Assembly (NCBI GenBank): GCA_018136815.1
Contig: CM030942.1
Span: 683,797-747,796, forward strand
Length of the DNA: 64,000 nt
Direction: 5' to 3'
Source of the DNA: Isochrysis galbana
Lineage: Eukaryota; Haptophyta; Isochrysidales; Isochrysidaceae
Below are positions 9,719 to 20,859 of this stretch, piece after piece; the stretch's first letter is position 1; the number at the start of each line of letters is the position of its first letter. The notes beneath the pieces were generated by a model. It saw only the letters and a list, made by a program, of their open reading frames with translations. It was not told the DNA's origin and did not search any database. The translations under genes were made by a program, and so were the position numbers.

Positions 9719-12481
9719 TCAACTAAGGCCCCTGATGCCTTCGTCCCGGCTAGAGCTAGAGTGGACTGGCTGCACTTCGATCGGCCTCCGACTTCGGCTA
9801 TGTGAGGCCTTGAAGAGCCGGACAAGAAAAAGGTCACTCTTGCGACGAGAGAGGCGTGCTGGGTAGCCAGGCGTGGCCGTCAGACCCAGGCGCGTAGGGA
9901 TGTCGAAGAAAGACCGTTCCGACAAGTAACTCCATGTGTCGCTCAACGATTGTTCTCGGTGAAGATCTCCTTGGGCAACGCGCCGCTCAAGTCGAGGAAG
10001 GAGCTCACCGAAATACTCCTTAGGAAACACCTGCTCCTGATATTTCCGGACCATCTCATACACAATGATGCTCTCTGCATCGCGTTCCAACCGCTTGCGC
10101 ATACAGACGGACCAAATCCCAAGCATAGTTGTCACGAGCTTCTTCTTGTCTTCTGGGTGAGTGAAGTCGCCCTCGAAGACCCGCAGGATCGCTGAAAGCG
10201 ATTCTTGCATGTCCGCAATCAACGTAAGCCCGCATTTCCCATCGAATACATACATATCAGAGAGGCCACCTACGGCCATACGCGCCCACTGCTCGACACG
10301 GCACCAACCACGCTGCTGGTATGTCTCGAGATTGCAGAAGACTAATGGATCTGCATCGTTGTGCTCCGTAGGAGGAGCAATGGCCACGAAGTACTTGCAC
10401 GCAGACGAGTAGACGGCCACCGACGAGATGGAGAGATTGCGAGCATTGAGGTTGGCCTGTGGGATGGAGGAATAATCTACCCAGACATATAAGTCGCCAG
10501 GATCGAGACCGTCATTGCTGCACAGTGTATCGGCGGCGGCCATCATCGCGCGAAAGTGGACGCCCTTGGCGTCGGGCTCATGGGCACCAAGCCACTGATG
10601 CGAGAAGAAAACTGTGCTGTGTTTGCTCACGAACTTGAGCAGTTCCGTATAGGTGTCAAGCATCTTGAGCTTGCCCGCGTCGCGTAGGTACTCGTGCGAG
10701 ACCAGCTTCCCGATCTCACGTAGCGTCGAGAGACGCACAAACGCTATGCTGAAACCAAGGGTCGCGACGTTAATCAATGCCTCGTCCACCTGCTGGTCTA
10801 GTAATAGCTCATAATCGTGCTGGGCCTTCAAGGCACGAAGCCCCTTTGCTAGTGCCCAGCCCATCACTAGAAGGAAGAGCACAACCCCGATGCCAGCTAA
10901 AGCCAACGTGATGGCTATAGTGTTGAACGCTGCACTCGCCACGCATACCCCCTGTTGTTCCTCCCAAGCAGCATAGTCACCAAGTGTGGCCACAGTACGT
11001 TGCACAGTCGACGACCGCACCTGCCCGTCTGGGCAGATCTGGCAGCGGTCGCTCGACGCGTCACGAACTGTATCAACGGGGCAGGCGCAAGCGCGGATAC
11101 TCGCTGCCGTGGACTGGCAGAGACTGGGCAAGGGGCAGGCAAGGGGCCAATCCGTGCGCCCATGAACGGAGCAGGATGTGGCAGGGCACGAATTACAGCT
11201 GGCCGATACCCCTCTCCCGACGCCATAGGTGCCTAGTGGGCACAGCGCACATGCTGTGCCATTCCACAGCGTGCCCTCTGCGCAGCAAGCCGCTGTGGTG
11301 CGTGTGTTGCACGTGGTGTTAGCGAGGAATACCATCACCGAGTTGGCCGAGTGGTCAACTCCAAGGAGGTCTAAGTCACCGTCGCCATCGGTGTCTGCAT
11401 GCGAGATGTAGTGGGCAGCGAGGCCGTAGAAGATAGTATGATTCTGCCACGTGGTGCCGAATCCATCCACATTTTCGTACCACCGGAAGACGCCATCGAA
11501 GAAGGAGGCGCTCGCCACATCCATGTCACCATCACCGTCGATGTCCAATGCCGTGACACTAAGCACAAAGTCGGCCTCGCCAAAAATGAGCGTCTTGTTG
11601 AAGCTGCCAAAGCCGTCGTTGCGCCAGAGCGAGACGTGATCATTACCGTTGGAGGCGACAACCAAGTCATTGTCCCCATCTTGATCGATGTCGGCCGCGA
11701 TGAGGGAGTAGGCCCCGTCGGATTCGGCGCCAGCAGAGATGATCCTCTTCACGGGAAACTTGCCAGTGCCGTCGTTCGGGTACCAAGATAATGTGTCGTC
11801 GTCTTTGGAGGCCGCAGCAAGGTCAAGCCATCCATCCCCATCGAGGTCAGCTGCAATTACAGTACGTACCCCAATCACGTTGTCGTCAACCACCTGCTTG
11901 ATCTCACAGAAGATGCCATGATCGAGGTTCTTGAAAACTGAAATCATATTGTCGCCTGATGAGGCCGTGATGATATCGAGGTCACCGTCTTGGTCCAGGT
12001 CGGCTACAGTAACGCCCTGACCCTCGTTCACAGCGGTTGACACCACGTGCGCGGTGAAGGAGCCCGTGCCGTCGTTCTCGAACCACCGCACCGTGCTGTC
12101 GTAGTACGACGCACCGATGACGTCAATCTTGCCATCCTGGTTGATGTCGCCCACCGTGACAATGCGCGACCCGAGCGATGACCAGGTGATCTGCTGCTTG
12201 ATCGAGAAGCGCGGAAGGCCAGTACCTGAGTCGACGCCCAGGTTGCGGAACCAGCTCACTGCGTTGTCGTTCGAGCTGGCGGAGACGAGGTCCACTCGAC
12301 CGTCGCCATCCAAGTCGGCGCCCACCACACAGCGGGCTCCCATTGCCTGCTGCGTGACTCGGACTACGTCGGGTAGCATCGTGTCCTCCGTGCGACCGCT
12401 CGCATGCGAGCACACGTTGGAAATCAGCGCTCCGGCTACGCAGCCGGCCCAACCCAGGAGGGTGAGCAGGGAGGCATGCAT
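9719..12481 (-). CDS. Receptor-like protein: signal peptide, seven-blade FG-GAP/VCBS propeller, Cys-rich stalk, TM, TIR-like domain
   Basis: One exon, 920 residues. A secretory signal (about 1-19) precedes seven evenly spaced calcium-binding DxDxDGxxD motifs at about 56, 112, 161, 212, 264, 313 and 363, which match a seven-bladed integrin-alpha-like propeller (FG-GAP/VCBS). A Cys-rich segment follows at 391-513, then a membrane span at about 517-547. The cytoplasmic part contains VFFSHQWLG (624-632), YVWVDYSSIPQ (665-675) and QQRGWCRVEQWA. These match the SHxW / W-D-xxSIPQ / RxWCxxE pattern of a TIR- or HET-like domain common in protist genomes. The tail is basic. An extracellular ligand-binding and intracellular signalling role is inferred from this architecture; the ligand and output are unknown. 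Start: first ATG before the signal peptide; upstream is a G-rich tract. Confidence 0.8.
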   Translation of the reverse strand: MHASLLTLLGWAGCVAGALISNVCSHASGRTEDTMLPDVVRVTQQAMGARCVVGADLDGDGRVDLVSASSNDNAVSWFRNLGVDSGTGLPRFSIKQQITWSSLGSRIVTVGDINQDGKIDVIGASYYDSTVRWFENDGTGSFTAHVVSTAVNEGQGVTVADLDQDGDLDIITASSGDNMISVFKNLDHGIFCEIKQVVDDNVIGVRTVIAADLDGDGWLDLAAASKDDDTLSWYPNDGTGKFPVKRIISAGAESDGAYSLIAADIDQDGDNDLVVASNGNDHVSLWRNDGFGSFNKTLIFGEADFVLSVTALDIDGDGDMDVASASFFDGVFRWYENVDGFGTTWQNHTIFYGLAAHYISHADTDGDGDLDLLGVDHSANSVMVFLANTTCNTRTTAACCAEGTLWNGTACALCPLGTYGVGRGVSASCNSCPATSCSVHGRTDWPLACPLPSLCQSTAASIRACACPVDTVRDASSDRCQICPDGQVRSSTVQRTVATLGDYAAWEEQQGVCVASAAFNTIAITLALAGIGVVLFLLVMGWALAKGLRALKAQHDYELLLDQQVDEALINVATLGFSIAFVRLSTLREIGKLVSHEYLRDAGKLKMLDTYTELLKFVSKHSTVFFSHQWLGAHEPDAKGVHFRAMMAAADTLCSNDGLDPGDLYVWVDYSSIPQANLNARNLSISSVAVYSSACKYFVAIAPPTEHNDADPLVFCNLETYQQRGWCRVEQWARMAVGGLSDMYVFDGKCGLTLIADMQESLSAILRVFEGDFTHPEDKKKLVTTMLGIWSVCMRKRLERDAESIIVYEMVRKYQEQVFPKEYFGELLPRLERRVAQGDLHREQSLSDTWSYLSERSFFDIPTRLGLTATPGYPARLSRRKSDLFLVRLFKASHSRSRRPIEVQPVHSSSSRDEGIRGLS

Positions 12482-13118
12482 GCGTCAGCTGTATCGCACG
12501 AGTAACTTCTGGTCACCACCGGGGGGGGCAGCGCGTGGGACCGAGCGAGGGGGGGGGGGGAGGGGGGGGAGGGCGGGGGGGGGGGAAGCGGGGGGGGGAG
12601 GGGGCAAGCGGGGGAGAAGGGGCGGGGGGGGGACGCGCTCCGCCGGAAATGAGGAAGGGCTGGACTCATACTGGGGGAGAAAGCGCTGGATACAAGTATT
12701 CCTACTCCATAGAGGCGGAGGACGCCTGCGGGGCCTGGGCGCGTGCAACGCACGCGGTAACAGGCTGTTATATAACAGGAAGGAAAGGTGAAAAAGACCG
12801 CGTGCACTGCGACTGCGAAGAAAATGTATTCTCTTCTTTCCCCACGCCCTCATTTCATCGCCCCGACGGGTACTCCCAGTTCCCCCCGCGGGAAACCGCT
12901 CCTCCCTCCCCCCCCCCCCCCCCCTCCCCCTTCACCAGAACAGGGCCGGGTGTGACAGCCCCACTGCACGTTTTTCATCATCAAAACGAAGAACAAAACC
13001 CCAACGCGGGCCTACTCCTAGGAGGAGCGAGGAGTGCGCGCCGCGGCGGCGCTGCTGGAGGCCCCGCCGGCGCATCGAAACAACCTAATATCTGGTAGAC
13101 GGTAGGTGCTTTCGCTCG
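12482..13118. other. 5' flank of the receptor gene: G-rich homopolymer tracts
   Basis: Long G runs at 12540-12640 and a C run at 12909-12925 produce artefactual open frames. They would be G-quadruplex-prone upstream of the receptor start. No gene seen. Confidence 0.5.
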
Positions 13119-13209
13119 GAGCCCATCTAGATAGATAGATAGTGTCCAACCCCTACCTATATACTATCTAGATACCCCCAAATTCTCACCACTCCGGACC
13201 GACCCCCCG

Positions 13210-13236
13210 CCGCTCCGGACCGCGCGTCCGGAGCGG
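13210..13236. repeat. Perfect 11-bp inverted repeat hairpin
   Basis: CCGCTCCGGAC and GTCCGGAGCGG are separated by the 5-nt loop CGCGC. It is a very stable GC hairpin inside the left arm of the 13.1-14.6 kb inverted-repeat region. Confidence 0.8.
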
Positions 13237-13918
13237 CCCCCCGCCGCCCGCCCGATCCGTCTCTTTCTACAATCACCTTAAGGTGGTACGCGGATGGGAA
13301 GCCCAGGGGAGTTGGGGGGGGGGGGCGCTACCGCGAAGTGGGAGCGGGCAGCGGGGTGGAGGCGCCCCGGACAGTAGCAAGAGGGGGAGAGACAAGGGGG
13401 CACCAGCGGAATGGCACCTGGTGCTGATGGGGAGCCGGAGCCGTGCGATGAGGAGGACACCCGGGAACGCCCCCCCTCCAATCCCGAGCCTCTCTCCCGG
13501 CCAAGGTCGTCAAAGACCCCTGGGATGTCGAAGGCAGGTCATAGTAGAAGTCGGGTCTGACTGTGTCTACCATCGAGTGCTAGAGACGAAGAGAGGGACG
13601 GAGGTTCGGAGGCTCGCAACGCGCGGCGTTGGAGGGTAGGGCCGAGGCTAGCTAGCGAGCTAGAGGAAGAGAGTGAATGAGAAGGAGAGCTTCTTAGGTC
13701 CAAGGTAGACACGAGAGACTACAACACGGAGACCCCAAAAAGATCCCACGTCACGCAGTCACACACGAACTAACCTAAACGGGGCGAAAACTAACCACCC
13801 CCACGACGGAATGTCAAGCGTCGGCACCAAGGCGGCTCATCGACGCACAGACGTGCGACAGAGAAGTCGGAACAACGAGGGCGGACCTCGCTGGGGGAAA
13901 TACCACTGATACACGCAG

Positions 13919-14005
13919 AGAAGACGGAAGACTGTCACCGATGCATGAGGAGAAGACAGAAGACTGTCACCGATGCATGAGGAGAAGACAGAAGACTGTC
14001 ACCGA
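13919..14005. repeat. 32-bp tandem repeat, about 2.7 units
   Basis: The unit begins AGAAGACAGAAGACTGTCAC and continues CGATGCATGAGG. Units differ at one or two bases. Confidence 0.85.
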
Positions 14006-14639
14006 ACGTTTGATGACATCGGAAGAAAGTAAGAGAAGGGGTAGAATGTCGCCGACGAGACCTTGAGGCCTAAAATAACCCACCGGTTAGAAGTAAAAAC
14101 CTGCCATCGTATGGAATACGACAGGGTTAAGGTTGGGTAGTAGGGAGGTACACTAGCAAACTGCCTCACGCCGCATATGTAGCGGGAATTTTTAAGAAGA
14201 TTTTTTTCTTTTTGGCTGCCCACGAAGACGAGCTTTCCATCTTGATCGAGGTGTCCATCTTGATCGAGGTGAGGCGGGCAGGAGAGAGCGGCGAGGCGGG
14301 TGAGAGGTTGGACGGCGGCGTGCACTGGGCGGGGAAGAGAGTAGGCAGTGGCGCAGGCAAGGAGCAGCACGACAAGCGGCAGCTGTGCGAGTGTGGCCGG
14401 CAGGTGTGGTGCGGCAGGTGTACGCGCGACTCAAGTCTCAAGCTCCCCCCCCCCGCGGCTCCTCCTCTCCCTCCCCTCTCTCTCTCTCCTCATTACTTTT
14501 TAAAAGTGGTGCGGTCCGGAGGGGAGGAGGGGGGAGTCCGGAGTTGCGGCGTGTTCGCCAAAAGCCCCCTAGATACCTAGATATCTACTACTAGTTTGGT
14601 ATCATACTCATAGCCTTAGCGCACGCCTGGTCCGTCTTG

Positions 14640-14810
14640 GCCGCTCGTCGCTTCGGCGGCGCGTCGTTGGTCATGGCCCGATCGGCCGGCGCGGCGAGGG
14701 TGACGGCATGAGAGGGAGCGACGCGCGCTCCATGACCATATGACTAATGACCATGACCCTATCTTCTATCTTTTTCCCTTAAAGATAAAGATAGGAGATA
14801 GAGATAGTTG
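14640..14810 (-). mobile_element. LINE 5'-end fragment with long hairpin
   Basis: Read on the minus strand, CAACTATC... leads into a long imperfect hairpin (14807-14759, arms rich in CTATC/GATAG), then GGGTCATGG and GGTCATGGAGCGCGCG. This is the same order as at the start of the LINE at 52326. Similarity fades by about 14640. From 14811 to 15297 I see only A/T-richer intergenic DNA. Confidence 0.55.
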
Positions 14811-15297
14811 ATAGTTGGCTTTGGCTAAGCGCCAGCCCTAGGCCCTAGCCCTAGGTTGTCTACTCGAAGATGCCATAGAAAATAAGAAATAAGGGGTAGC
14901 GTGGCTTTCCGAATGACACCAAAACACAATATGTCGGAATGCCACTTTGCTTATAAAACTGTTCTCGAGAATGAGCGACGTAACCTTATTTTACTATCCA
15001 TTCACTTCTCTATGGGTGTACCACCAGTAGCGGTACTAATGCTCATTGTCATTGTCATTGAATTAAGCGCTACGTGCTAAGTAATAAGTAAGGCGAAGGC
15101 AGGAGCAGGAAAGTCATCCGCCTCACAAGGGGGGGAAGAGGCACTCTGCGCCCCCCGATGCATCCGATTTTCTTGTTGTCAACGTCAGGCTGCGCTCACC
15201 GCTCTATCAATAAAAATGTTGATGGATATTTGCCGACTAGGCCACCCCACCCCTAGCTGCTCTACCGTGGCCCCACCACCACGCACCGCGCACTTTC

Positions 15298-18200
15298 TTA
15301 CGACCATGCCATTTTTTGAACATGCCGCGCACCTCCCCTCCCTTGTGCACTGCTGTTTGAGGTAGTACGGTCCGCGTCCTCGCTGGCCTCCTCTGCCCTC
15401 GCGAGAGCAGGTCCGTGCCAGGCCATAAAATCAGCTTGTAGATTGCGCTGCGATTCATCGAGTCCTGCCTGTAAACTCTCAATCTGCTGCTTCAACTCGC
15501 GAAGAGTTGCCACGTCCTCCTTGTAGCTCTCCTTCTCCATCTCCAAGCGGCCGCGCAACGCAGCTGCTGCTTGACCACTATCTGAATCGCTTGGGGCCCC
15601 ATCGGATTCGTCGGCTAGCGCATTGGCCGCCGCAGTCGCGAGCGCGTCTTTGAGTTGACCGATCCGCGCGCGGCGCCTTGAGACCATCTCACCTGAATCT
15701 TTAGCCTGAGCGACTGCTCTACCGAGCTCTGCCTTGAGGCCTTCGCGGTGGTTGCGCGCTCGCTCGCTCCAGACTCTGGAGCGGAAGTGATCAAGCGCAG
15801 AAGCAGGGTCGCGGAGGAGGGATAAGCTTAGCTCGCTAACCCCCTTGCCAACGGTCCCATGTCCTTCGCTACTTGTGGCGCGGTTCTCTGCAAGCGTGCG
15901 CTGTGGCTCATCCACCAGCCCCTTGTCGGGCCACGCCTCGACGGGGCCACGAGACCGCATCGCGTCATGGTTGGCCTCCACCGCAATAGAGGGAGCGGCC
16001 TTTGCTTCACTAACGGCGCCTTTGAGCGCCGGCAGGCCATGCACTTCACGCATGGTGTTCCACCATGCGATGAATTCTCCCTCGAAGGCGGCATGAGTGG
16101 CCTGTATGGGAGGGCGTGTGCCTCAAGAGTCAAATGGTAGCGGCTCGCCTCTAGTGCATTGAAGGCATGCTTCCACACCTGGCATCGCGCTTGCAGAGCG
16201 CCAACATGCATTTTCAAATGCTTGAGTTCAGCCGTCTTGGCCTTATACTCGTTCTTCTTCTCTTGCAACACGCCCACCAACCTCAGCTCCTCCTCGTCCT
16301 CTTCTCGATCCGAATTGTCATTACCGCTGCCGCTCAGTCCGGCGATTGCTCCATGCACTCGCCGCGCCTCCACGGCCGCCTTGACGCTTGCGATTTCGTC
16401 GCGCGCTACAACAAGTGCCGCTCCCAAGTTGCGTGCAGCCTCAAGCTTGGGTCGCAACGCGTCTTGGGCATGAGCCCGCGCTTTGGCGAGCTCAGCGCCT
16501 CGCTCAAAGGCCGTGGCGAAGAGCTGGGCGGCAGCATCGCGCTCCCTGAGAGCTCCGATCTCGATCCGGCTGAGGGCCTGGCGACCTTTGTCACTAACCC
16601 CAGCGGTTCCATCGCTATGGGGCTTCCCAATCCCTAGGGAGTTGTCACGAGCGGCATCCATCGAGCCACTGCCTACTTCGAGTATGGCGGCTTTGCACGA
16701 CAACGCCTCTGCACCTGGAGTGCGTGCCAGGAGTCGAAGGCGATCGCGCAGCTTAGCGCATTCGTCCTCTTTTGCCTGCAGCTGCTTGTTGGCTTGCGCC
16801 AGCCGCTTCCTTAGCTCAGACATCGGCGAGCTAGGCGCTGCATGCTCTCCATCCATGCTTTGAACATGTCCGGGATGAATTTCCAAACCGAGATGGTCTT
16901 GCTCGTCGTCGCCCCGAACTAAATAATCATCATCCCTGCCGGCATGCCCGAAACCTCCCGAGTTCTCTTGGAGCATAGCCTTCAACATCCAAAAGGCGTG
17001 GCGAACTTTGGCCGCGCGTCGCCCTCGTCCCCAGTCGATCGTTGCAGCGGGAGCCGGGTCGCGCAAAAAGATTCGCAAAGAACGACGCAGAGCCTTGAGC
17101 TCAGGTTCGGTCAAGTCGGTTCCGCCGTCGTCCTCGTGAAGCGCGCCAGCCTCCTTGAGCCTGCGATTCTCCTCCTTCAGACGAGCAATCATCACAGCAG
17201 GGTCCATCTCCTCATTGCGAGACACCTGATTCTTGATCTTCGCCACTCGCTGCGCAAAGCGGCACGTTGAGATGCTCTCGTCGGTGTGAGGACGAGCTGG
17301 ATGGATGGCAGCAATCATCACTGTGCGACAATTGCCTCCTAGTGAGTCTACGGAAGGGCAGGGGCCGGGCGCTATGAGCGTGTACGTAGAGCGCAGAGGC
17401 CAAAGGGCGAGGGGGGAACGGCTATGGAGCCAAGTGAGGGGGGAACTCGACTCGATGCGCTAGAACCATCTTTCGGAGAGAGCAACTAAAGCTTGGCCAC
17501 GAAATGTTGCAAGTCGTAGAAGCTGGGGCATTCAACGACTCGACGAAGGGAACGTACCCAGTTGTGTGGCGCGGGCTCGCAGCGAACGCATGTGCAGATG
17601 TCGCGATGGACGGAGACAGGAGGCTGTAAGACCTACCACGCAACACTGAGGTGAGGAGCGAGTTTCGGTAGGGGACGTGCGCCTCGTGTCCGCCCTTGTT
17701 CCCCTTACGCTTTGCTTCATGGAGTTGCATAATCACCAGCTCGAGGAAATGCAGCGACACGTTGATGTGCTTGGCCTCACCCAGGGTGGATCCAGTCGCT
17801 CCCGTCTTTGCGACGCGCTCGGACCCAGCGAGATCGACAAGCTGAAGCTTTGCACGCCGAATGGTGGATGCGCCAGCTGTACGGCTCTCAATGTGCACTG
17901 TAAAGATGCAGTGAGACCGGGAGGAGTGGGCGTTCATGGAAGTCTCTGCCACAGCACGATTGGTGTCACCAATGAGCAGCAGGCCGAGCGCGGCCTCCTC
18001 CGACGGAGCAACGTGCATGGACAGGCCACGGACCTGCGATGCGGGGATAACGACGTTGTCAGTTGGTAGCACGGCTACGTGCTCGGAGCGTTCCAGCACA
18101 CATCGCACCACAACTCCCATGCCGTCTTCATCGTCGGTCACCCCAGTGATGCGCGACAGGGTGTAACCATCTTGACCAGCTCCTGCTGATGAGTCCAATA

Positions 18201-19015
18201 GGTCATAGCCCGCCTGATGCGATCGGGGTCACGTGTCTGGCTCAGTAGGCGGCGACATTAAACGAGGAATGCGCAGGGTGGATCGGACCATTCCAGAGAA
18301 CCTGCTCCCTAGGCAGCGTGCAGTGCAGAGACTTGCAGAAACACTCATTAAGACACCGTGAAAGCGTCTCCTGCTCCTCCGAATCATGTCGGGCTCTAGC
18401 CGTGGTGGTTTCACGGCGTGGTGCGACGCGAATCAAGCCGCGTGCTCGGCAGGCAACACATGGCAGCCATTGCTCACACGCAGTCAGCCACACCTGGTTG
18501 TAAATCTCCAAGTACGAGATGCGGACAGTATGCTCCACCTCGCCTGCGGATGCGGCGATGTGAGCATAGATGTGACTGAGCGCACGAGGGATGATCCCGC
18601 GCTCTTCGTAGGCATCGACGCCGCCTGTGAGTGTATAAGTCTTGCCGGAGCCAGTCTGGCCGTACGCAAAGACCGTGCCATTGAAGCCCTCGAGCACCGA
18701 GTCGACGACGGGCTGGGCGACGCGTGTGAAGACTTCGTCCTGAAGCGCATGCTGCCCCAGCACGCCGTCGAAGCGGAAGCTCCAGCTCGTCCGCTTGTTG
18801 CTCACGAGGCCCGGCAGCTCCTCCTTTGGAACCTCGACGCTCACGCTCGGAGGACCCTCGCTCTCAGCAGAGGGCAGAGTGAAGAAGCCGGAGCCGCGCT
18901 TGTCGGGCCGCACGCGCAAGAAGGTGGTAATTGCCGTACTGCGCTCGACCTTCTCCCTCGCCGCTTCCTCGCCCTCCACCGGCGCAGCCTCCGCCTCCGC
19001 CGCCTCGCTCTCCAT
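15298..19015 (-). CDS. Kinesin motor protein, kinesin-9 (KIF9) type
   Basis: Four exons on the minus strand (19015-18494, 18213-17637, 17347-16179, 16101-15298) join through GT-AG introns of 280, 289 and 77 nt in consistent phase to give about 1023 residues. The motor is N-terminal. The P-loop GQTGSGKT and the ITGVTDDEDG region are visible, with switch I NAHSSRSHCIFTVH and switch II LVDLAGSERV. The exon 1/2 join restores YLEIYNQ-AGYDLLD and the exon 2/3 join restores LR-DSLGGNCRTVMIAAIHP. EERGIIPRALSHIY and the overall pattern resemble KIF9, a central-pair/axonemal kinesin. The neck RLKEENRRLKEAG and the rest are coiled coil. This supports a flagellated organism. The C-terminal end is taken from the stop at 15298; a further exon cannot be excluded. 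The start ATG at 19015 gives a Glu/Ala-rich head. Confidence 0.9.
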
Positions 19016-20148
19016 CGCCGCCCTCTCCGCCAGAAGGAATCCCTCTCTCCCTCTCCCTCTCGCTCTCTCTACTCTCTTGTCTCTTTTCTCCTTTCTCTTC
19101 TCTTCTCCCTCGCCTCTCCTCTCTCCTCTCCCTCCCTCCCTCTGTTTCTTTCACACCGAGTCTCTCTCTCTCCCTTCCACATCCCCTCCCCCCCTTCTCC
19201 TTGTGAGAGTAAGTATACACACCAAGATTCATTCATGTGAAGAAGGACTTCATGTTCATGTCTCTGTTTGTTACAAATCAACCAAACAAATATATTCGAA
19301 CATGAACCCCTCTGAGGCCGAACAGGTGCGTGCGACTCCGGTCGCGCCACGCGGCCCGTGGCCACGGCCACGCCTTGCAAGACAGCCATGCTGGTCCCCC
19401 ACATGGCACATGGGGGGCTGCAGGCTGCAGGCCACAGGCCACAGACTGTCAGTGCCAGGCTGGTTCAGCCAATCCTCCACTGCCACGGGGCATGCCTTAT
19501 GGCAGAGGCCCAACTAAGTTTTGTTGTACTGGTACCCAGTAGTGGACCAGAGGGATTGCAAAAAGGATTACCAGCATTGTGAGGGATCGCGACAGACAGG
19601 TGAGCGATGGGGATAGAACCGAGCACTGAGGGCTGAGGGCCACCTTGGGACAGAAAATCAAGCATACCCCCACTATGCCACATGAGATTCCAACAAAACA
19701 CTTCAGCCTGTATCACACACATTAAGCTATCGTAAGAGAACAGGTAATAGTGTGTGACAGGTAGAGATGACGAGAAAGAACAGAATCGAAGTGAAGAGAG
19801 GAATGATAGTAACTTTGGCGAATGGGTTAGAAAGGCACTAGGGCACCTTGATTGGCTGAGGGTGTAGTTCACCAAGGGGGTGTCCTAGGGGTGCCTTGGG
19901 GTATCTGAGAATACATTGAGATTGAGCATCAGAGGAGTCCGGAAGCATGAGGTGAACTGAGATCAAGTCCATGATGAATGTAGACATAGATTGAGAATGT
20001 TCCAGACGTTCGAGATTGACTCAGACGTAGCACATCGTGTGCAAGGGAGTGGAGACGATCATCGAGGTCAAAGTCCGGAAGGTTCGACTTGATGGAGGGA
20101 ATCTTGCGGATTATTAGTAAGACTTGGCAGTGAGTAGAAAGTAAAGGA
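19016..20148. other. Intergenic: pyrimidine tract and dispersed-repeat DNA
   Basis: 19020-19205 is a CT-rich leader of the kinesin gene. 19313-19512 is a dispersed repeat (separate entry). From 19513 to 20148 I see no gene or RNA. Confidence 0.5.
19313..19512 (+). repeat. Dispersed repeat A, copy 1
   Basis: Shares ordered blocks with 23164-23343: gaggccga(a/g)caggtgcgtgc, gcggcccgtggcc, cagccatgctgg, ctgcaggccacag and gggcatgccttatggcagag. Same strand, roughly 75-80% similar by eye. At 23 kb the repeat belongs to a retroelement 5' region; here only the middle remains. Confidence 0.7.
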
Positions 20149-20159
20149 CGGCGTCCCGT

Positions 20160-20632
20160 GATGAGTTTATAATTGGTTCTCCCATTGGGGGGCACGAGCC
20201 ACGAGCCCCCCCCCTCTCTCCACTCCTCCCCTGTCATGGGGGATAGGGGAGGAACCACCCATGCTCCCATGCTCCTGGCATGCCTATGCCTGATGGCTTG
20301 CCAGGAGCAGACGAGCAGACTCCCCTCCTGACCCATTCTCTCCCTGGCAGGCTCGCCTGCCTCGCGCGTCCTGGCCTGTCGTGGTGTCGTGGCCAGCACA
20401 TCGCTCCAACCCCCCCTCCCCCCTGGTCGACAGGCAGACAGGTGCTGAGTGGGGCCCCAGAGGCTCAGGAGCGCCAGCGAGGGAGAGCCAGCAGGGGAGG
20501 CCAGGGCCCAGCCCCATCCTCCTCTGCCCTAGGGGTAGGCAGGAATATCAACCTATCGTAAAACATATTTGGGTGCGATTTCGCGAAATAAATATGTCGA
20601 CGACATATTTGCTACATATTTGGCTGGGCGGG
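20160..20632 (+). mobile_element. Retroposon related to the 3.5-4.3 kb element, opposite strand
   Basis: From 20160 the order is degenerate hairpin (gagtttataattggttc), tCCCATTGGGGGGCACGAGCC, then CCCCTGGTCGACAGGCAGAC and CTCAGGAGCGCCAGCGAGGG. This parallels the minus strand of 4285-3955. A decayed direct repeat, GGCGTCCCGTGAT at 20150-20162 and GGCGTTCCGTGAT at 20633-20645, may be its target duplication. 20645-20860 has no gene. Confidence 0.6.
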
Positions 20633-20859
20633 GGCGTTCCGTGATAAGGATACGTTAGTGTGGAGAGTGTTGGCGTGAATGTGGTGTCATCTCGTCGGTC
20701 CAGCGGACCCTAACCGTCTGTCGTCTGTCGCTCTTCGTTCGTCGCTCTCGTTCTCGTTCTCTTTCCCGTTCTCGTCCCTCGTTCTCAACACTACCTCAAT
20801 ACCAAACCTCACCACTCCCTCACTCAGCCTCAGCCTATCCATCCCGACCCGCCCAGCCA

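Larger units (their letters stand above)
13120..14595. repeat. Inverted-repeat-bounded region, possible non-autonomous DNA element
   Basis: The left part (13128-13236) has TATCTAGAT..., ACTCCGGAC, CCCCCC and CTCCGGACCGC in order. The right part (14510-14591), read on the other strand, shows the same blocks in the same order, so the region looks like a 1.47-kb element with degenerate ~90-bp inverted ends. Inside is a 32-bp tandem repeat. No coding frame is convincing and the target duplication was not found. Confidence 0.35.

Noticed and set aside
13999-14441. Minus-strand frame with DQDGHLDQDG, resembling VCBS calcium loops of the neighbouring receptor
   Set aside because: Only a doubled short nucleotide motif; no propeller strands around it.
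14840-14865. ccctaggccctagccctagg, telomere-like
   Set aside because: Only three irregular units, no array.
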